Shown: positions 38,274 through 51,229, counted from the stretch's first letter. The stretch is DNA of 64,000 nt from Rhynochetos jubatus (GCA_027574665.1 CM050672.1:9470001-9534000), one strand, 5' to 3'. Numbers and translations: made by a program. Notes: generated from the letters alone by a model not told the origin.

Positions 38274-41200
38274 CGTGGTTTGAGGCCTGGCTTGCTCCAA
38301 CCCCTGCTCTTGATATTCTCCCGGATGTGGACTGGATTTTGGCTGCCTTTTGGGCTGGAGCTTCTCCTGATTTGAGGCCTGGCTTGCTCCACCCCCTGCT
38401 CTTGAGATTCTCCCGGAGGTGGGCTGGTGTTTGGCTGCATTTTGGGCTGGAGCTTCACCTGGTTTGAGGCCTGCCTTGCTCCACACCCTGCTCTTGAGAT
38501 TCTCCCGGACGTGGGCTGCATTTTGGCTGACTTTTGGGCTGGAGCTTCTCGTGGTTTGAGGCCTGGCTTGCTCCACCCCCTGCTCTTGATTTTCTCCCGG
38601 ATGTGGGCTGGATTTTGGCTGCCTTTTGGGCTGCAGCTTCACCTGGTTTGAGGCCTGGCTTGCTCCACCCCCTGGTCTTGAGATTCTCCTCCAGGTGGGC
38701 TGCATTTTGGCTGACTTTTGGGCTGGAGCTTCTCGTGGTTTGAGGCCTGGCTTGCTCCACCCCCTGCTCTTGAGATTCTCCCGGATGTGGGCTGCATTTT
38801 GGCTGCCTTTTGGGCTGGAGCTTCTCGTGGTTTGAGGCCTGGCTTGCTCCACCCCCTGCTCTTGAGATTCTCCCGGATGTGGGCTGCATTTTGGCTGCCT
38901 TTTGGGCTGGAGATTCTCGTGGTTTGAGGCCTGGCTTGCTCCACACCCTGCTCTTGAGTTTCTCCCGGATGTGGGCTGCATTTTGGCTGCCTTTTGGGCT
39001 GGAGCTTCTCGTGGTTTGAGGCCTGGCTTGCTCCACCCCCTGCTCTTGAGTTTCTCCCCGATGTGGGCTGCATTTTGGCTGCCTTTTGGGCTGGAGCTTC
39101 TCGTGGTTTGAGGCCTGGCTTGCTCCACCACCTGCTCTTGAGATTCTCCTGGATGTGGGCTGCATTTTGGATGCTTTTTGGGCTGGAGCTTCTCGTGGTT
39201 TGAGGCCTGGCTTGCTCCACCCCATGCTATTGAGATTCTCCCAAATGTGGGCTGGATTTTGGCTGCCTTTTGGGCTGGAGCTTCTCGTGGTTTGAGGCCT
39301 GCCTTGCTCCACCCCCTGCTCTTGAGATTCTCCCCGATGTGGGGAGCATTTTGGCTGCCTTTTGGGCTGGAGCTTCTCGTGGTTTGAGGCCTGGCTTGCT
39401 CCACCCCCTGCTCTTGAGATTCTCGTGGAGGTGGGCTGGAGTTTGGCTGCCTTTTGGGCTGGAGCTTCACCTGGTTTGAGGCCTGCCTTGCTCCACACCC
39501 TGCTCTTGAGATTCTCCTCCAGCTGGGCTGCATTTTGGCTGACGTTTGGGCTGGAGCTTCTCGTGGTTTGAGGCCTGGCTTGCTCCACCCCCTGCTCTTG
39601 AGATTCTCCCGGAGGTGGGCTGGAGTTTGGCTGCCTTTTGGGCTGGAGCTTCTCGAGGTTTTTAAGGCCTGGCTTGCTCCACCCCCTGCTCTTGAGATTC
39701 TCCCGGATGTGAGCTGCATTTTGGCTGCCTTTTGGGCTGGAGCTTCTCGTGGTTTGAGCCCTGGCTTGCTCCACCACCTGCTCTTGAGATTCTCCTGGAT
39801 GTGGGCTGCATCTTGGATGCCTTTTGGGCTGGAGCTTCTCGTGGTTTGAGGCCTGGCTTGCTCCACCTCCTTCTCTTGAGATTCTCCCGGATGTGGACTG
39901 GATTTTGGCTGCATTTTAGTCTGGAGCTTCTCGTGATTTGAGGCCTGGCTTGCTCCACCCCCTGCTCTTGAGATTCTCCCGGATGTGGTCTGGATTTTGG
40001 CTGCCTTTTGGGCTGGAGCTTCTCGTGGTTTCAGGCCTGGCTTGCTCCACGCCCTGCTCTTGAGATTCTCCCGGAGGTGGGCTGGAGTTTGGCTGCCTTT
40101 TGGGCTGGAGCTTCACCTGGTTTGAGGCCTGCCTTGCTCCACACCCTGCTCTTGAGATTCTCCCGGACTTGGGCTGCATTTTGGCTGCCTTTTGGGCTGG
40201 AGCTTCTCGAGGTTTGAGGCCTGGCTTGCTCCACCCCCTGCTCTTGATATTGTCCCGGATGTGGACTGCATTTTGGCTGCCTTTTGGGCTGGAGCTTCAC
40301 CTGGTTTGAGGCCTGCCTTGCTCCAGCCCCTGCTCTTGAGATTCTCCTCCAGTTGGGCTGCATTTTGGCTGAATTTTGGGCTGTAGCTTCTCGTGGTTTG
40401 AGGCCTGGCTTGCTCTACCCCCTGCTCTTGAGATTCTCCCGGAGGTGGGCTGCATTTTGGCTGCCTTTTGGGCTGGAGCTTCTCGTGGTTTGAGGCCTGG
40501 CTTGCTCCACCCCCTGCTCTTGAGATTCTCCTGGATGTGGGCTGCATTTTGGCTGCCTTTTGGGCTGGAGCTTCTCGTGGTTTGAGGCCTGGCTTGCTCC
40601 ACCCCCTGCTCTTGAGATTCTCCCGGAGGTGGGCTGGAGTTTGGCTGCATTTTGGGCTGGAGCTTCTCGTGGTTTGAGTCCTGCCTTGCTCCACCCCCTG
40701 CTCTTGAGATTCTCCGGGAGGTGGGCTGGAGGTTGGCTGCCTTTTGGGCTGGAGCTTCTCGAGGTTTGAGCCCTGGCTTGCTCCACCCCCTGCTCTTGAT
40801 ATTCTCCCTGATGTGAGCTGGATTTTGGCTGCATTTTGGGGTGGAGCTTCTCGTGGTTTGAGGCCTGGCTTGCTCCACCCCCTGCTCTTGAGATTCTCCC
40901 GGATGTGGTCTGCATTTTGGCTGCCTTTTGGGCTGGAGCTTCTCGTGGTTTGAGGCCTGGCTTGCTCCACCCCCTGCTCTTGATTTTATCCCGGATGTGT
41001 GCTGCATTTTCGCTGCCTTTTGGGCTTGAGCTTCTCGTGGTTTGAGGCCTGGCTTGCTCCATCCCCTGCTCTTGATATTGTCCCGGATGTGGGCTGCATT
41101 TTGGCTTTATTTTGGGCTGGAGCTTCTTGTGGTTTGAGGCCTGGCTTGCTCCACCCCCTGCTCTTGAGATTCTCCCAGATGTGGGCTGCCTTTTGGCTGC

Positions 41201-41429
41201 CTTTTGGGCTGGAGCTTCTCGTGGTTTGAGGCCTGGCTTGCTCCACCCCCTGCTCTTGAGATTCTCCCGGATGTGGGCTGCCTTTTGGCTGCCTTTTGGG
41301 CTGGAGCTTCTCGTGGTTTGAGGCCTGGCTTGCTCCACCCCCTGCTCTTGAGATTCTCCCGGATGTGGGCTGCATTTTGGCTTTATTTTGGGCTGGAGCT
41401 TCTCGTGGTTTGAGGCCTGGCTTGCTCCA

Positions 41430-42766
41430 TCCCCTGCTCTTGAGATTCTCCCAGATGTGGGCTGGAGTTTAGATTTCTTTTGGGCTGGACCTTCTCGTGG
41501 TTTGAGGCCTGGCTTGCTCCACCCCCTGCTTTTGAGATTCTCCCGGATGTGAGCTGCATTTTGGCTGCCTTTTGGGCTGGAGCTTCTTGTGGTTTGAGGC
41601 CTGGCTTGCTCCACCCCCTGCTCTTGAGATTCTCCCAGATGTGGGCTGCCTTTTGGCTGCCTTTTGGGCTGGAGCTTCTCGTGGTTTGAGGCCTGGCTTG
41701 CTCCACCCCCTGCTCTTGAGATTCTCCCGGATGTGGGCTGCATTTTGGCTGCATTTTGGGCTGGAGCTTCTCGTGGTTTGAGGCCTGGCTTGCTACACCA
41801 CCTGCTCTTGATTTTCTCCTGGATGTGGGCTGGATTTTGGCTGCCTTTTGAGCTGGAGCTTCTCGTGGTTTGAGGCCTGGCTTGCTCCACCCCCTGCTCT
41901 TGAGATTCTCCCGGAGGTGGACTGGATTATGGCTGCATTTTGAGCTGGAGCTTCTCGTGGTTTGAGGCCTGGCTTGCTCCACCCCCTGCTCTTGAGATTC
42001 TCCCGGATGTGGGCTGCATTTTGGCTTTATTTTGGGCTGGATCTTCTTGTGGTTGGAGGCCTGCCTTGCTCCACCACCTGCTCTTGAGATTCTCCCGGAC
42101 GTGGGCTGCATTTTGGCTGCCTTTTGGGCTGGAGCTTCTCGTGGTTTGAGGCCTGGCTTGCTCCACCCCCTGCTCTTGAGATTCTCCCAGATGTGGGCTG
42201 GAGTTTAGATTTCTTTTGGGCTGGATCTTCTCGTGGTTTGAGGCCTGGCTTGCTCCACCCCCTGCTTTTGAGATTCTCCCGGATGTGAACTGCATTTTGG
42301 CTGCCTTTTGGGCTGGAGCTTCTTGTGGTTTGAGGCCTGGCTTGCTCCACCCCCTGCTCTTGAGATTCTCCCAGATGTGGGCTGCCTTTTGGCTGCCTTT
42401 TGGGCTGGAGCTTCTCGTGGTTTGAGGCCTGGCTTGCTCCACCCCCTGCTCTTGAGATTCTCCCGGATGTGGGCTGCATTTTGGCTGCATTTTGGGCTGG
42501 AGCTTCTCCTGGTTTGAGTCCTGGCTTGCTACACCCCCTGCTCTTGATTTTCTCCTGGATGTGGGCTGGATTTTGGCTGCCTTTTGAGCTGGAGCTTCTC
42601 GTGGTTTGAGGCCTGGCTTGCTCCACCCCCTGCTCTTGAGATTCTCCCGGAGGTGGACTGGATTGTGGCTGCATTTTGAGCTGGAGCTTCTCGTGGTTTG
42701 AGGCCTGGCTTGCTCCACCCCCTGCTCTTGAGATTCTCCCGGATGTGGGCTGCATTTTGGCTGCCT
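41430..42766 (+). repeat. 8-mer spaced duplication, 736 bp, inside superunit A
   Basis: About 41430-42030 matches 42166-42766 at offset 736 bp (8 monomers). The diagnostic monomer has GGAGTTTAGATTTCTTTTGG (41465 and 42201). It is followed by units with GCCTTTTGGCTGCC, CTTGCTACACC and GGTGGACTGGATT. Differences include CTGGACCTTCTCG in the left copy for CTGGATCTTCTCG in the right, and GGATTATGG for GGATTGTGG. The corresponding pair in superunit B lies at about 57652-58988. Confidence 0.88.
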
Positions 42767-42770
42767 TTTG

Positions 42771-42862
42771 GGCTGGAGCTTCTCGTGGTTTGAGGCCTGG
42801 CTTGCTCCACCCCCTGCTCTTGAGATTCTCCCGGATGTGGGCTGCATTTTGGCTGCCTTTTG
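42771..42862 (+). repeat. Reference consensus monomer (92 bp)
   Basis: This copy agrees with the majority base at every position I compared and serves as the reference unit, numbered 1-92 from GGCTGGAGC. Composition is G28 C26 T31 A7. Two CpG sites occur, in CTCGTGG (units 14-15) and CCCGGA (units 62-63). AGGCCT at 23-28 is a palindromic StuI site present in most monomers. TGA occurs at units 21-23 and 51-53. A six-base inverted pair, TGGAGC at 4-9 and GCTCCA at 34-39, could form a small hairpin. The most variable site is unit 66 in GGATGTGGG, which is T, C or G (GGATG, GGACG, GGAGG). It is partly linked to the downstream CTGCATT or CTGGAGT form. Confidence 0.95.
42840..42861 (+). repeat. Internal 11-bp subrepeat inside the monomer
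   Basis: GGCTGCATTTT is followed directly by GGCTGCCTTTT (10 of 11 bases equal), and after one G by GGCTGGAGCTT, which matches the first at 8 of 11 positions. The pattern recurs in every monomer; this entry marks it in the reference copy. It suggests that part of the 92-bp unit grew from a shorter repeat before the whole unit was amplified. In many monomers the second copy has been changed to GGCTGCATTTT, making the two subrepeats identical, or to GGCTTTATTTT or GGCTTTCTTTT. Confidence 0.7.
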
Positions 42863-43401
42863 GGCTGGAGCTTTTCCTGGTTTGAGGCCTGGCTTGCTCC
42901 ACCCCCTTCTCTTGAGATTCTCCCTGATGTGGGCTGCATTTTGGCTGCCTTTTCGGCTGGAGCTTCTCGTGGTTTGAGGCCTGGCTTGCTCCACCCCCTG
43001 CTCTTGAGATTCTCCCGGATGTGGGCTGCATTTTGGCTGCATTTTGGGCTGGAGCTTCTCGTGGTTTGAGCCCTGGCTTGCTCCACCCCCTGCTCTTGAT
43101 TTTCTCCCGGATGTGGGCTGCATTTTGGCTGCCTTTTGGGCTGGAGCTTCTCGTGGTTTGAGGCCTGGTTTGCTCCACCCCCTACTCTTGATTTTCTCCC
43201 GGATGTGGGCTGCATTTTGGCTGCCTTTTGGGTTGGAGCTTCTCGTGGTTTGAGGCCTGGCTTGCTCCACCCCCTACCCTTGAGATTCTCCCGGATGTGG
43301 GCTGCGTTTTGGCTGCCTTTTGGGCTGGAGCTTCTTGTGGTTTGAGGCCTGGCTTGCTCCACCCCCTGCTCTTGATATTCTCCCAGATGTGGGCTGCATT
43401 T

Positions 43402-46261
43402 TGGCTTTCTTTTGGGCTGGAGCTTCTCGTGGTTTGAGGCCTGGCTTGCTCCACCCCCTGCTCTTGAGATTTTCCCAGATGTGGGCTGGAGTTTGGCTGC
43501 ATTTTGGGCTGGAGCTTCTCGTGGTTTGAGGCCTGGCTTGCTCGAACCCCCTGCTCTTGATATTCTCCCAGAGGTGGGCTGCATTTTCGCTGCATTTTGA
43601 GCTGGATCTTCTCATGGTTTGAGGCCTGGCTTGCTCCACCCCCTGCTCTTGAGATTCTCCCGGATGTGGGCTGGATTTTGGCTGCCTTTTGGGCTGGAGC
43701 TTCTCGTGGTTTGAGGCCTGGCTTGCTCCAACCCCTGCTCTTGATATTCTCCCGGAGGTGGGCTGGATTTTGGCTGCATTTTGGGCTGGAGCTTCTCGTG
43801 GTTTGAGGCCTGGCTTGCTCCACCCCCTGCTCTAGAGATTCTCCCGGAGGTGGGCTGCATTTTGGCTGCCTTTTGGGCTGGAGCTTCTCGTGGTTTGAGG
43901 CCTGGCTTGCTCCACCCCCTGCTCTTCATTTTCTCCCGGATGTGGGCTGCAATTTGGCTGCCTTTTGGGCTGGAGCTTCTCGTGGTTTGAGGCCTGGCTT
44001 GCTCCACCCCCTGGTCTTGATATTCTCCCCGATGTGGGCTGCATTTTGGCTGCCTTTTGGGCTGGAGCTTCTCGTGGTTTGAGGCCTGGCTTGCTCCACC
44101 CCCTGCTCTTGAGATTCTCCCAGAGGTGGGCTGGAGTTTGGCTGCCTTTTGGGCTGGAGCTTCTCGAGGTTTTTAAGGCCTGGCTTGCTCCACCCCCTGC
44201 TCTTGAGATTCTCCCGAAGGTGGGCTGCATTTTGGCTGCGTTTTGGGCTGGAGCTTCTCGTGGTTTGAGGCCTGGCTTGCTCCACCCCCTGCTCTTGAGA
44301 TTCTCCGGGAGGTGGGCTGGAGTTTGGCTGCCTTTTGGGCTGGAGCTTCTCCTGGTTTGAGGCCTGGCTTGCTCCACCCCCTGCTCTTGATATTCTCCCA
44401 GATGTGGGCTGCATTTTGGCTGCCTTTTGGGCTGGAGCTTCTCGTGGTTTGAGGCCTGCCTTGCTCCACCCCCTGCTCTTGATTTTCTCCCGGATATGGG
44501 CTGGATTTTGGCTGCCTTTTGGGTTGGAGCTTCTCGTGCTTTGAGGCCTGGTTTGCTCCACCCCCTGCTATTGAGATTCTCCCGGAGGTGGGCTGGATTT
44601 TGGCTGCCTTTGGGCTGCAGCTTCTCGTGCTTTGAGGCCTGGCTTGCTCGAACCCCCTGCTCTTGATATTCTCCCAGAGGTGGGCTGCATTTTCGCTGCA
44701 TTTTGAGCTGGATCTTCTCATGGTTTGAGGCCTGGCTTGCTCCAGCCCCTGCTCTTGAGATTCTCCTGGATGTGGGCTGGAGTTTGGCTGCCTTTTGGGC
44801 TGGAGCTTCTCGTGGTTTGAGGCCTGGCTTGCTCCAACCGCTGCTCTTGATATTCTCCCGGAGGTGGGCTGCATTTTGGCTGCCTTTTGGGCTGGAGCTT
44901 CTTGTGGTTTGAGGCCTGGCTTGCTCCACCCCCTGCTCTTGATATTCTCCCAGATGTGGGCTGCATTTTGGCTGCCTTTTGGGTTGGAGCTTCTCGTGGT
45001 TTGAGGCCTGGCTTGCTCCACCCCCTGCTCTTGAGATTCTCCCGGATGTGGGCTGCATTTTGGCTGCCTTTTGGGCTGGAGCTTCTCGTGGTTTGAGGCC
45101 TGGCTTGCTCCACCCCCTGCTCTTGAGATTCTCCCGGATGTGGGCTGCATTTTGGCTACATTTTGGGCTGGAGCTTCTCGTGGTTTGAGGCCTGGCTTGC
45201 TCCACCCCCTGCTCTTGAGATTCTCCCGGATGTGGGCTGCATTTTGGCTGCATTTTGGGCTGGAGCTTCTCGTGGTTTGAGGCCTGGCTTGCTCCACCCC
45301 CTGCTATTGAGATTCTCCCGGAGGTGGGCTGGATTTTGGCTTTCTTTTGGGCTGGAGCTTCTCGTGGTTTGAGGCCTGGCTTGCTCCACCCCCTGCTCTT
45401 GAGATTTTCCCAGATGTGGGCTGGAGTTTGGCTGCATTTTGGGCTGGAGCTTCTCGTGGTTTGAGGCCTGGCTTGCTCGAACCCCCTGCTCTTGATATTC
45501 TCCCAGAGGTGGGCTGCATTTTCGCTGCATTTTCAGCTGGATCTTCTCATGGTTTGAGGCCTGGCTTGCTCCAGCCCCTGCTCTTGAGATTCTCCCGGAT
45601 GTGGGCTGGATTTTGGCTGCCTTTTGGGCTGGAGCTTCTCGTGGTTTGAGGCCTGGCTTGCTCCAACCCCTGCTCTTGATATTCTCCCGGAGGTGGGCTG
45701 CATTTTGGCTGCATTTTGGGCTGGAGCTTGTCGTGGTTTGAGGCCTGGCTTGCTCCACCCCCTGCTCTAGAGATTCTCCCGGAGGTGGGCTGCATTTTGG
45801 CTGCCTTTTGGGCTGGAGCTTCTCGTGGTTTGAGGCCTGGCTTGCTCCACCCCCTGCTCTTGATTTTCTCCCGGATGTGGGCTGCAATTTGGCTGCCTTT
45901 TGGGCTGGAGCTACTCGTGGTTTGAGGCCTGGCTTGCTCCACCCCCTGGTCTTGATATTCTCCCCGATGTGGGCTGCATTTTGGCTGCCTTTTGGGCTGG
46001 AGCTTCTCGTGGTTTGAGGCCTGGCTTGCTCCACCCCCTGCTCTTGAGATTCTCCCAGAGGTGGGCTGGAGTTTGGCTGCCTTTTGGGCTGGAGCTTCTC
46101 GAGGTTTTTAAGGCCTGGCTTGCTCCACCCCCTGCTCTTGAGATTCTCCCGAAGGTGGGCTGCATTTTGGCTGCGTTTTGGGCTGGAGCTTCTCGTGGTT
46201 TGAGGCCTGGCTTGCTCCACCCCCTGCTCTTGAGATTCTCCGGGAGGTGGGCTGCATTTTG
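43402..46261 (+). repeat. 21-mer spaced duplication, 1935 bp, inside superunit A
   Basis: About 43402-44326 matches 45337-46261 at offset 1935 bp (21 monomers plus three bases). Both copies contain GATTTTCCCAGATG, the CTCGAACCCC two-monomer signature, a TCTAGA hexamer in GCTCTAGAGATTC (43831 and 45766), GCAATTTGGC and CGAGGTTTTTAAGG. TCTAGA in this context was seen only at these two places and their counterparts in superunit B (60053 and 61988), so an XbaI digest would mark this HOR. One difference is CATTTTCAGCTGG at 45527 for CATTTTGAGCTGG at 43592. Confidence 0.88.
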
Positions 46262-48535
46262 GCTGCATTTTGGGCTGGAGATTCTCGTGGTTTGAGGCCT
46301 GGCTTGCTGCACCCCCTTCTCTTGAGATTCTCCCGGATCTGGGGTGCATTTTGGCTGCATTTTGGGCTGGAGCTTCTCCTGGTTTGAGGCCTGGCTTGCT
46401 CCACCCCCTGCTCTTGAGATTCTCCCGGATGTGGGCTGGATTTTGGCTGCATTTTGGGCTGGAGATTCTCGTGGTTTGAGGCCTGTCCTGCTCCACCACC
46501 TGCTCTTGAGATTCTCCCGCATATGGTCTGGATTTTGGCTGCCATTTGGGCTGGAGCTTGTCGTGGTTTGAGGCCTGGCTTGCTCCACCCCCTGCTCTTG
46601 AGATTCTCCCGGAGGTGGGCTGCATTTTGGCTTTCTTTTGGGCTGGAGCTTCTCGTGGTTTGAGGCCTGCCTTGCTCCACCCCCTGCTCTTGAGATTCTC
46701 CCGGACGTGGGCTGCATTTTGGCTGCATTTTGGGCTGGAGCTTGTCGTGGTTTGAGGCCTGGCTTGCTCCAACCCCTGCTCTTGATATTCTCCCGGAGGT
46801 GGGCTGGATTTTGGCTTTCTTTTGGGCTGGAGCTTCTCGTGGTTTGAGGCCTGGCTTGCTCCACCCCCTGCTCTTGAGATTCTCCCGGATGTGGGCTGCA
46901 TTTTGGCTGCATTTTGGGCTGGAGCTTCTCGTGGTTTCAGACCTGCCTTGCTCCACCCCCTGGTCTTGAGATTCTCCTCCAGGTGGGCTGCATTTTCGCT
47001 GCATTTTGGGCTGGAGCTTCTCGTGGTTTGAGGCCTGGCTTGCTCCACCCCCTGCTCTTGACATTCTCCCGGATGTGGGCTGGAGTTTGGCTGCCTTTTG
47101 GGCTGGAGCTTCTCGTGGTTTTTAAGGCCTGGCTTGCTCCACCCCCTGCTCTTGAGATTCTCCCGGAGGTGGGCTGCATTTTGGCTGCCTTTTGGGCTGG
47201 AGCTTCTCGTGGTTTGAGGCCTGGCTTGCTCCACCCCCTGCTCTTGAGATTCTCCCGGATGTGGGCTGCATTTTGGCTGCATTTTGGGCTGGAGCTTCTC
47301 GTGGTTTGAGCCCTGGCTTGCTCCACCACCTGCTCTTGATATTCTCCTGGATGTGGGCTGCATTCTGGATGACTTTTGGGCTGGAGCTTCTCGTGGTTTG
47401 AGGCCTGGCTTGCTCCACCCCCTGCTCTTGAGATTCTCCCGGAGGTGGGCTGGATTTTGGCTTTCTTTTGGGCTGGAGCTTCTCGTGGTTTGAGGCCTCC
47501 CTTGCTCCACCCGCTGCTCTTGACATTTTCCCAGATGTGTCCTGGAGTTTGGCTGCCTTTTTGGCTGGAGCTTCTCGTGGTTTGAGGCCTGGCTTGCTCC
47601 ACCCCCTTCTCTTGATATTCTCCCGGATGTGGGCTGGATTTTGTCTGCATTTTGGGCTGGAGCTTCTCGTGGTTTGAGGCCTGGCTTGCTCCACCCCCTG
47701 CTCTTGAGATTCTCCCGGATGTGGGCTGGATTTTGGCTGCATTTAGGGCTGGAGCTTCTCGTGGTTTGAGGCCTGGCTTGCTCCACGCCCTGCTCTTGAT
47801 ATTCTCCCGGATGTGGGCTGCATTTTGGCTGCCTTTTGGGCTGGAGCTTCTCGTGGTTTGAGGCCTGCCTTGCTCCACCCCCTGCTCTTGAGATTCTCCC
47901 GGACGTGGGCTGCATTTTGGCTGCATTTTGGGCTGGAGCTTGTCGTGGTTTGAGGCCTGGCTTGCTCCACACCCTGCTCTTGATTTTCTCCCGGATGTGG
48001 GCTGCAATTTGGCTGCCTTTTGGGCTGGAGCTTCTCGTGGTTTGAGGCCTGGCTTGCTCCACCCCCTTCTCTTGAGATTCTCCCGGATGTGGGCTGCATT
48101 TTGGCTGCCTTTTGGGCTGGAGCTTCTCGAGGTTTTTAAGGCCTGGCTTGCTCCACCCCCTGCTCTTGAGATTCTCCCGGAGGTGGGCTGCATTTTGGCT
48201 GCGTTTTGGGCTGGAGCTTCTCGTGGTTTGAGGCCTGGCTTGCTCCACCCCCTGCTCTTGAGATTCTCCCGGAGGTGGGCTGGAGTTTGGCTGCCTTTTG
48301 GGCTGGAGCTTCTCGTGGTTTGAGGCCTGGCTTGCTCCACCCCCTGCTCTTGAGATTCTCCCGGATGTGGGCTGCATTTTGGCTGCCTTTTGGGCTGGAG
48401 CTTCTCGAGGTTTTTAAGGCCTGGCTTGCTCCACCCCCTGCTCTTGATATTCTCCGAGATGTGGGCTGCATTTTGGCTGCCTTTTGGGCTGGAGCTTCTC
48501 GTGGTTTGAGGCCTGCCTTGCTCCACCCCCTGCTC
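46250..48535 (+). repeat. Left copy of a repeat of about 4.9 kb period inside superunit A
   Basis: This segment matches 51230-53425. The offset is 4982 bp for 46270-46740, 4798 bp for 46914-47360 and 4890 bp for 47376-48535. The steps are whole monomers: two extra monomers in this copy near 46.74-46.91 kb and one extra monomer in the right copy near 52.17-52.26 kb. Shared markers are CTTGCTGCACCCCCTTCTC, GGATCTGGGGTGC, GGCCTGTCCTGCTCC and GCATATGGTCTGG. Confidence 0.85.
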
Positions 48536-50865
48536 TTGATTTTCTCCCGGATATGGGCTGGATTTTGGCTGCCTTTTGGGTTGGAGCTTCTCGTGGTTTG
48601 AGGCCTGGCTTGCTCCACCCCCTGCTCTTGAGATTCTCCCGGAGGTGGGCTGGAGTTTGGCTGCCTTTTGGGCTGGAGCTTCTCGTGGTTTGAGGCCTGG
48701 CTTGCTCCAACCGCTGCTCTTGATATTCTCCCGGAGGTGGGCTGCATTTTGGCTGCCTTTTGGGCTGGAGCTTCTCGTGGTTTGAGGCCTGGCTTGCTCC
48801 ACCCCCTGCTCTTGATATTGTCCTGGATGTGGGCTGCATTTTGGCTGCCTTTTGGGCTGGAGCTTCTCGTGGTTTGAGGCCTGGCTTGCTCCACCCCCTT
48901 CTCTTGAGATTCTCCCGGATGTGGGCTGCATTTTGGCTGCATTTTGGGCTGGAGCTTCTCGTGGTTTCAGACCTGCCTTGCTCCACCCCCTGGTCTTGAG
49001 ATTCTCCTCCAGGTGGGCTGCATTTTGGCTGCCTTTTGGGCTGGAGCTTCTCGAGGTTTTTAAGGCCTGGCTTGCTCCACCCCCTGCTCTTGAGATTCTC
49101 CCGGAGGTGGGCTGCATTCTGGATGACTTTTGGGCTGGAGCTTCTCGTGGTTTGAGGCCTGGCTTGCTCCACCCCCTGCTCTTGAGATTCTCCCGGAGGT
49201 GGGCTGGATTTTGGCTTTCTTTTGGGCTGGAGCTTCTCGTGGTTTGAGGCCTCCCTTGCTCCACCCGCTGCTCTTGACATTTTCCCAGATGTGTCCTGGA
49301 GTTTGGCTGCCTTTTTGGCTGGAGCTTCTCGTGGTTTGAGGCCTGGCTTGCTCCACCCCCTTCTCTTGATATTCTCCCGGATGTGGGCTGGATTTTGTCT
49401 GCATTTTGGGCTGGAGCTTCTCGTGGTTTGAGGCCTGGCTTGCTCCACCCCCTGCTCTTGAGATTCTCCCGGATGTGGGCTGGATTTTGGCTGCATTTAG
49501 GGCTGGAGCTTCTCGTGGTTTGAGGCCTGGCTTGCTCCACGCCCTGCTCTTGATATTCTCCCGGATGTGGGCTGCATTTTGGCTGCCTTTTGGGCTGGAG
49601 CTTCTCGTGGTTTGAGGCCTGCCTTGCTCCACCCCCTGCTCTTGAGATTCTCCCGGACGTGGGCTGCATTTTGGCTGCATTTTGGGCTGGAGCTTGTCGT
49701 GGTTTGAGGCCTGGCTTGCTCCACACCCTGCTCTTGATTTTCTCCCGGATGTGGGCTGCAATTTGGCTGCCTTTTGGGCTGGAGCTTCTCGTGGTTTGAG
49801 GCCTGGCTTGCTCCACCCCCTTCTCTTGAGATTCTCCCGGATGTGGGCTGCATTTTGGCTGCCTTTTGGGCTGGAGCTTCTCGAGGTTTTTAAGGCCTGG
49901 CTTGCTCCACCCCCTGCTCTTGAGATTCTCCCGGAGGTGGGCTGCATTTTGGCTGCGTTTTGGGCTGGAGCTTCTCGTGGTTTGAGGCCTGGCTTGCTCC
50001 ACCCCCTGCTCTTGAGATTCTCCCGGAGGTGGGCTGGAGTTTGGCTGCCTTTTGGGCTGGAGCTTCTCGTGGTTTGAGGCCTGGCTTGCTCCACCCCCTG
50101 CTCTTGAGATTCTCCCGGATGTGGGCTGCATTTTGGCTGCCTTTTGGGCTGGAGCTTCTCGAGGTTTTTAAGGCCTGGCTTGCTCCACCCCCTGCTCTTG
50201 ATATTCTCCGAGATGTGGGCTGCATTTTGGCTGCCTTTTGGGCTGGAGCTTCTCGTGGTTTGAGGCCTGCCTTGCTCCACCCCCTGCTCTTGATTTTCTC
50301 CCGGATATGGGCTGGATTTTGGCTGCCTTTTGGGTTGGAGCTTCTCGTGGTTTGAGGCCTGGCTTGCTCCACCCCCTGCTCTTGAGATTCTCCCGGAGGT
50401 GGGCTGGAGTTTGGCTGCCTTTTGGGCTGGAGCTTCTCGTGGTTTGAGGCCTGGCTTGCTCCAACCGCTGCTCTTGATATTCTCCCGGAGGTGGGCTGCA
50501 TTTTGGCTGCCTTTTGGGCTGGAGCTTCTCGTGGTTTGAGGCCTGGCTTGCTCCACCCCCTGCTCTTGATATTGTCCTGGATGTGGGCTGCATTTTGGCT
50601 GCCTTTTGGGCTGGAGCTTCTCGTGGTTTGAGGCCTGGCTTGCTCCACCCCCTTCTCTTGAGATTCTCCCGGATGTGGGCTGCATTTTGGCTGCATTTTG
50701 GGCTGGAGCTTCTCGTGGTTTCAGACCTGCCTTGCTCCACCCCCTGGTCTTGAGATTCTCCTCCAGGTGGGCTGCATTTTGGCTGCCTTTTGGGCTGGAG
50801 CTTCTCGAGGTTTTTAAGGCCTGGCTTGCTCCACCCCCTGCTCTTGAGATTCTCCCGGAGGTGGG
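47358..50865 (+). repeat. 19-mer higher-order repeat, 1754 bp, two tandem copies
   Basis: The span 47358-49111 matches 49112-50865 at offset 1754 bp, which is 19 monomers of which three are the 94-bp class. I see no difference between the two over long stretches, making this among the youngest duplications in the window. Markers include CATTCTGGATGAC, GGCCTCCCTTGCTCCACCCG, ATGTGTCCTGGAG, TTTAGGGCTGG, GCAATTTGGC, CTCCGAGATG, CATTTAGGGC and CTCCAACCGCTGC. Confidence 0.92.
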
Positions 50866-51229
50866 CTGCATTTTGGCTGCATTTTGGGCTGGAGCTTCTC
50901 GTGGTTTGAGGCCTGGCTTGCTCCACCCCCTGCTCTTGAGATTCTCCCGGAGGTGGGCTGCATTTTGGCTGCCTTTTGGGCTGGAGCTTCTCGTGGTTTG
51001 AGGCCTGGCTTGCTCCACCCCCTGCTCTTGATATTGTCCTGGATGTGGGCTGCATTTTGGCTGCATTTTGGGCTGGAGATTCTCGTGGTTTGAGGCCTGG
51101 CTTGCTCCACACCCTGCTCTTGAGATTCTCCCGGATGTGGGCTGCATTTTGGATGCCTTTTGGGCTGGAGCTTCTCGTGGTTTGAGGCCTGGCTTGCTCC
51201 ACCCCCTGCTCTTGAGATTCTCCCGGATG

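Noticed and set aside
42774-42809. Hairpin formed by TGGAGC and GCTCCA as a processing or recombination site
   Set aside because: The stem is only six bases with a 24-base loop and is often disrupted (CTCGAAC, CTCCAGC and CTCTACC variants), so a conserved function is not supported.
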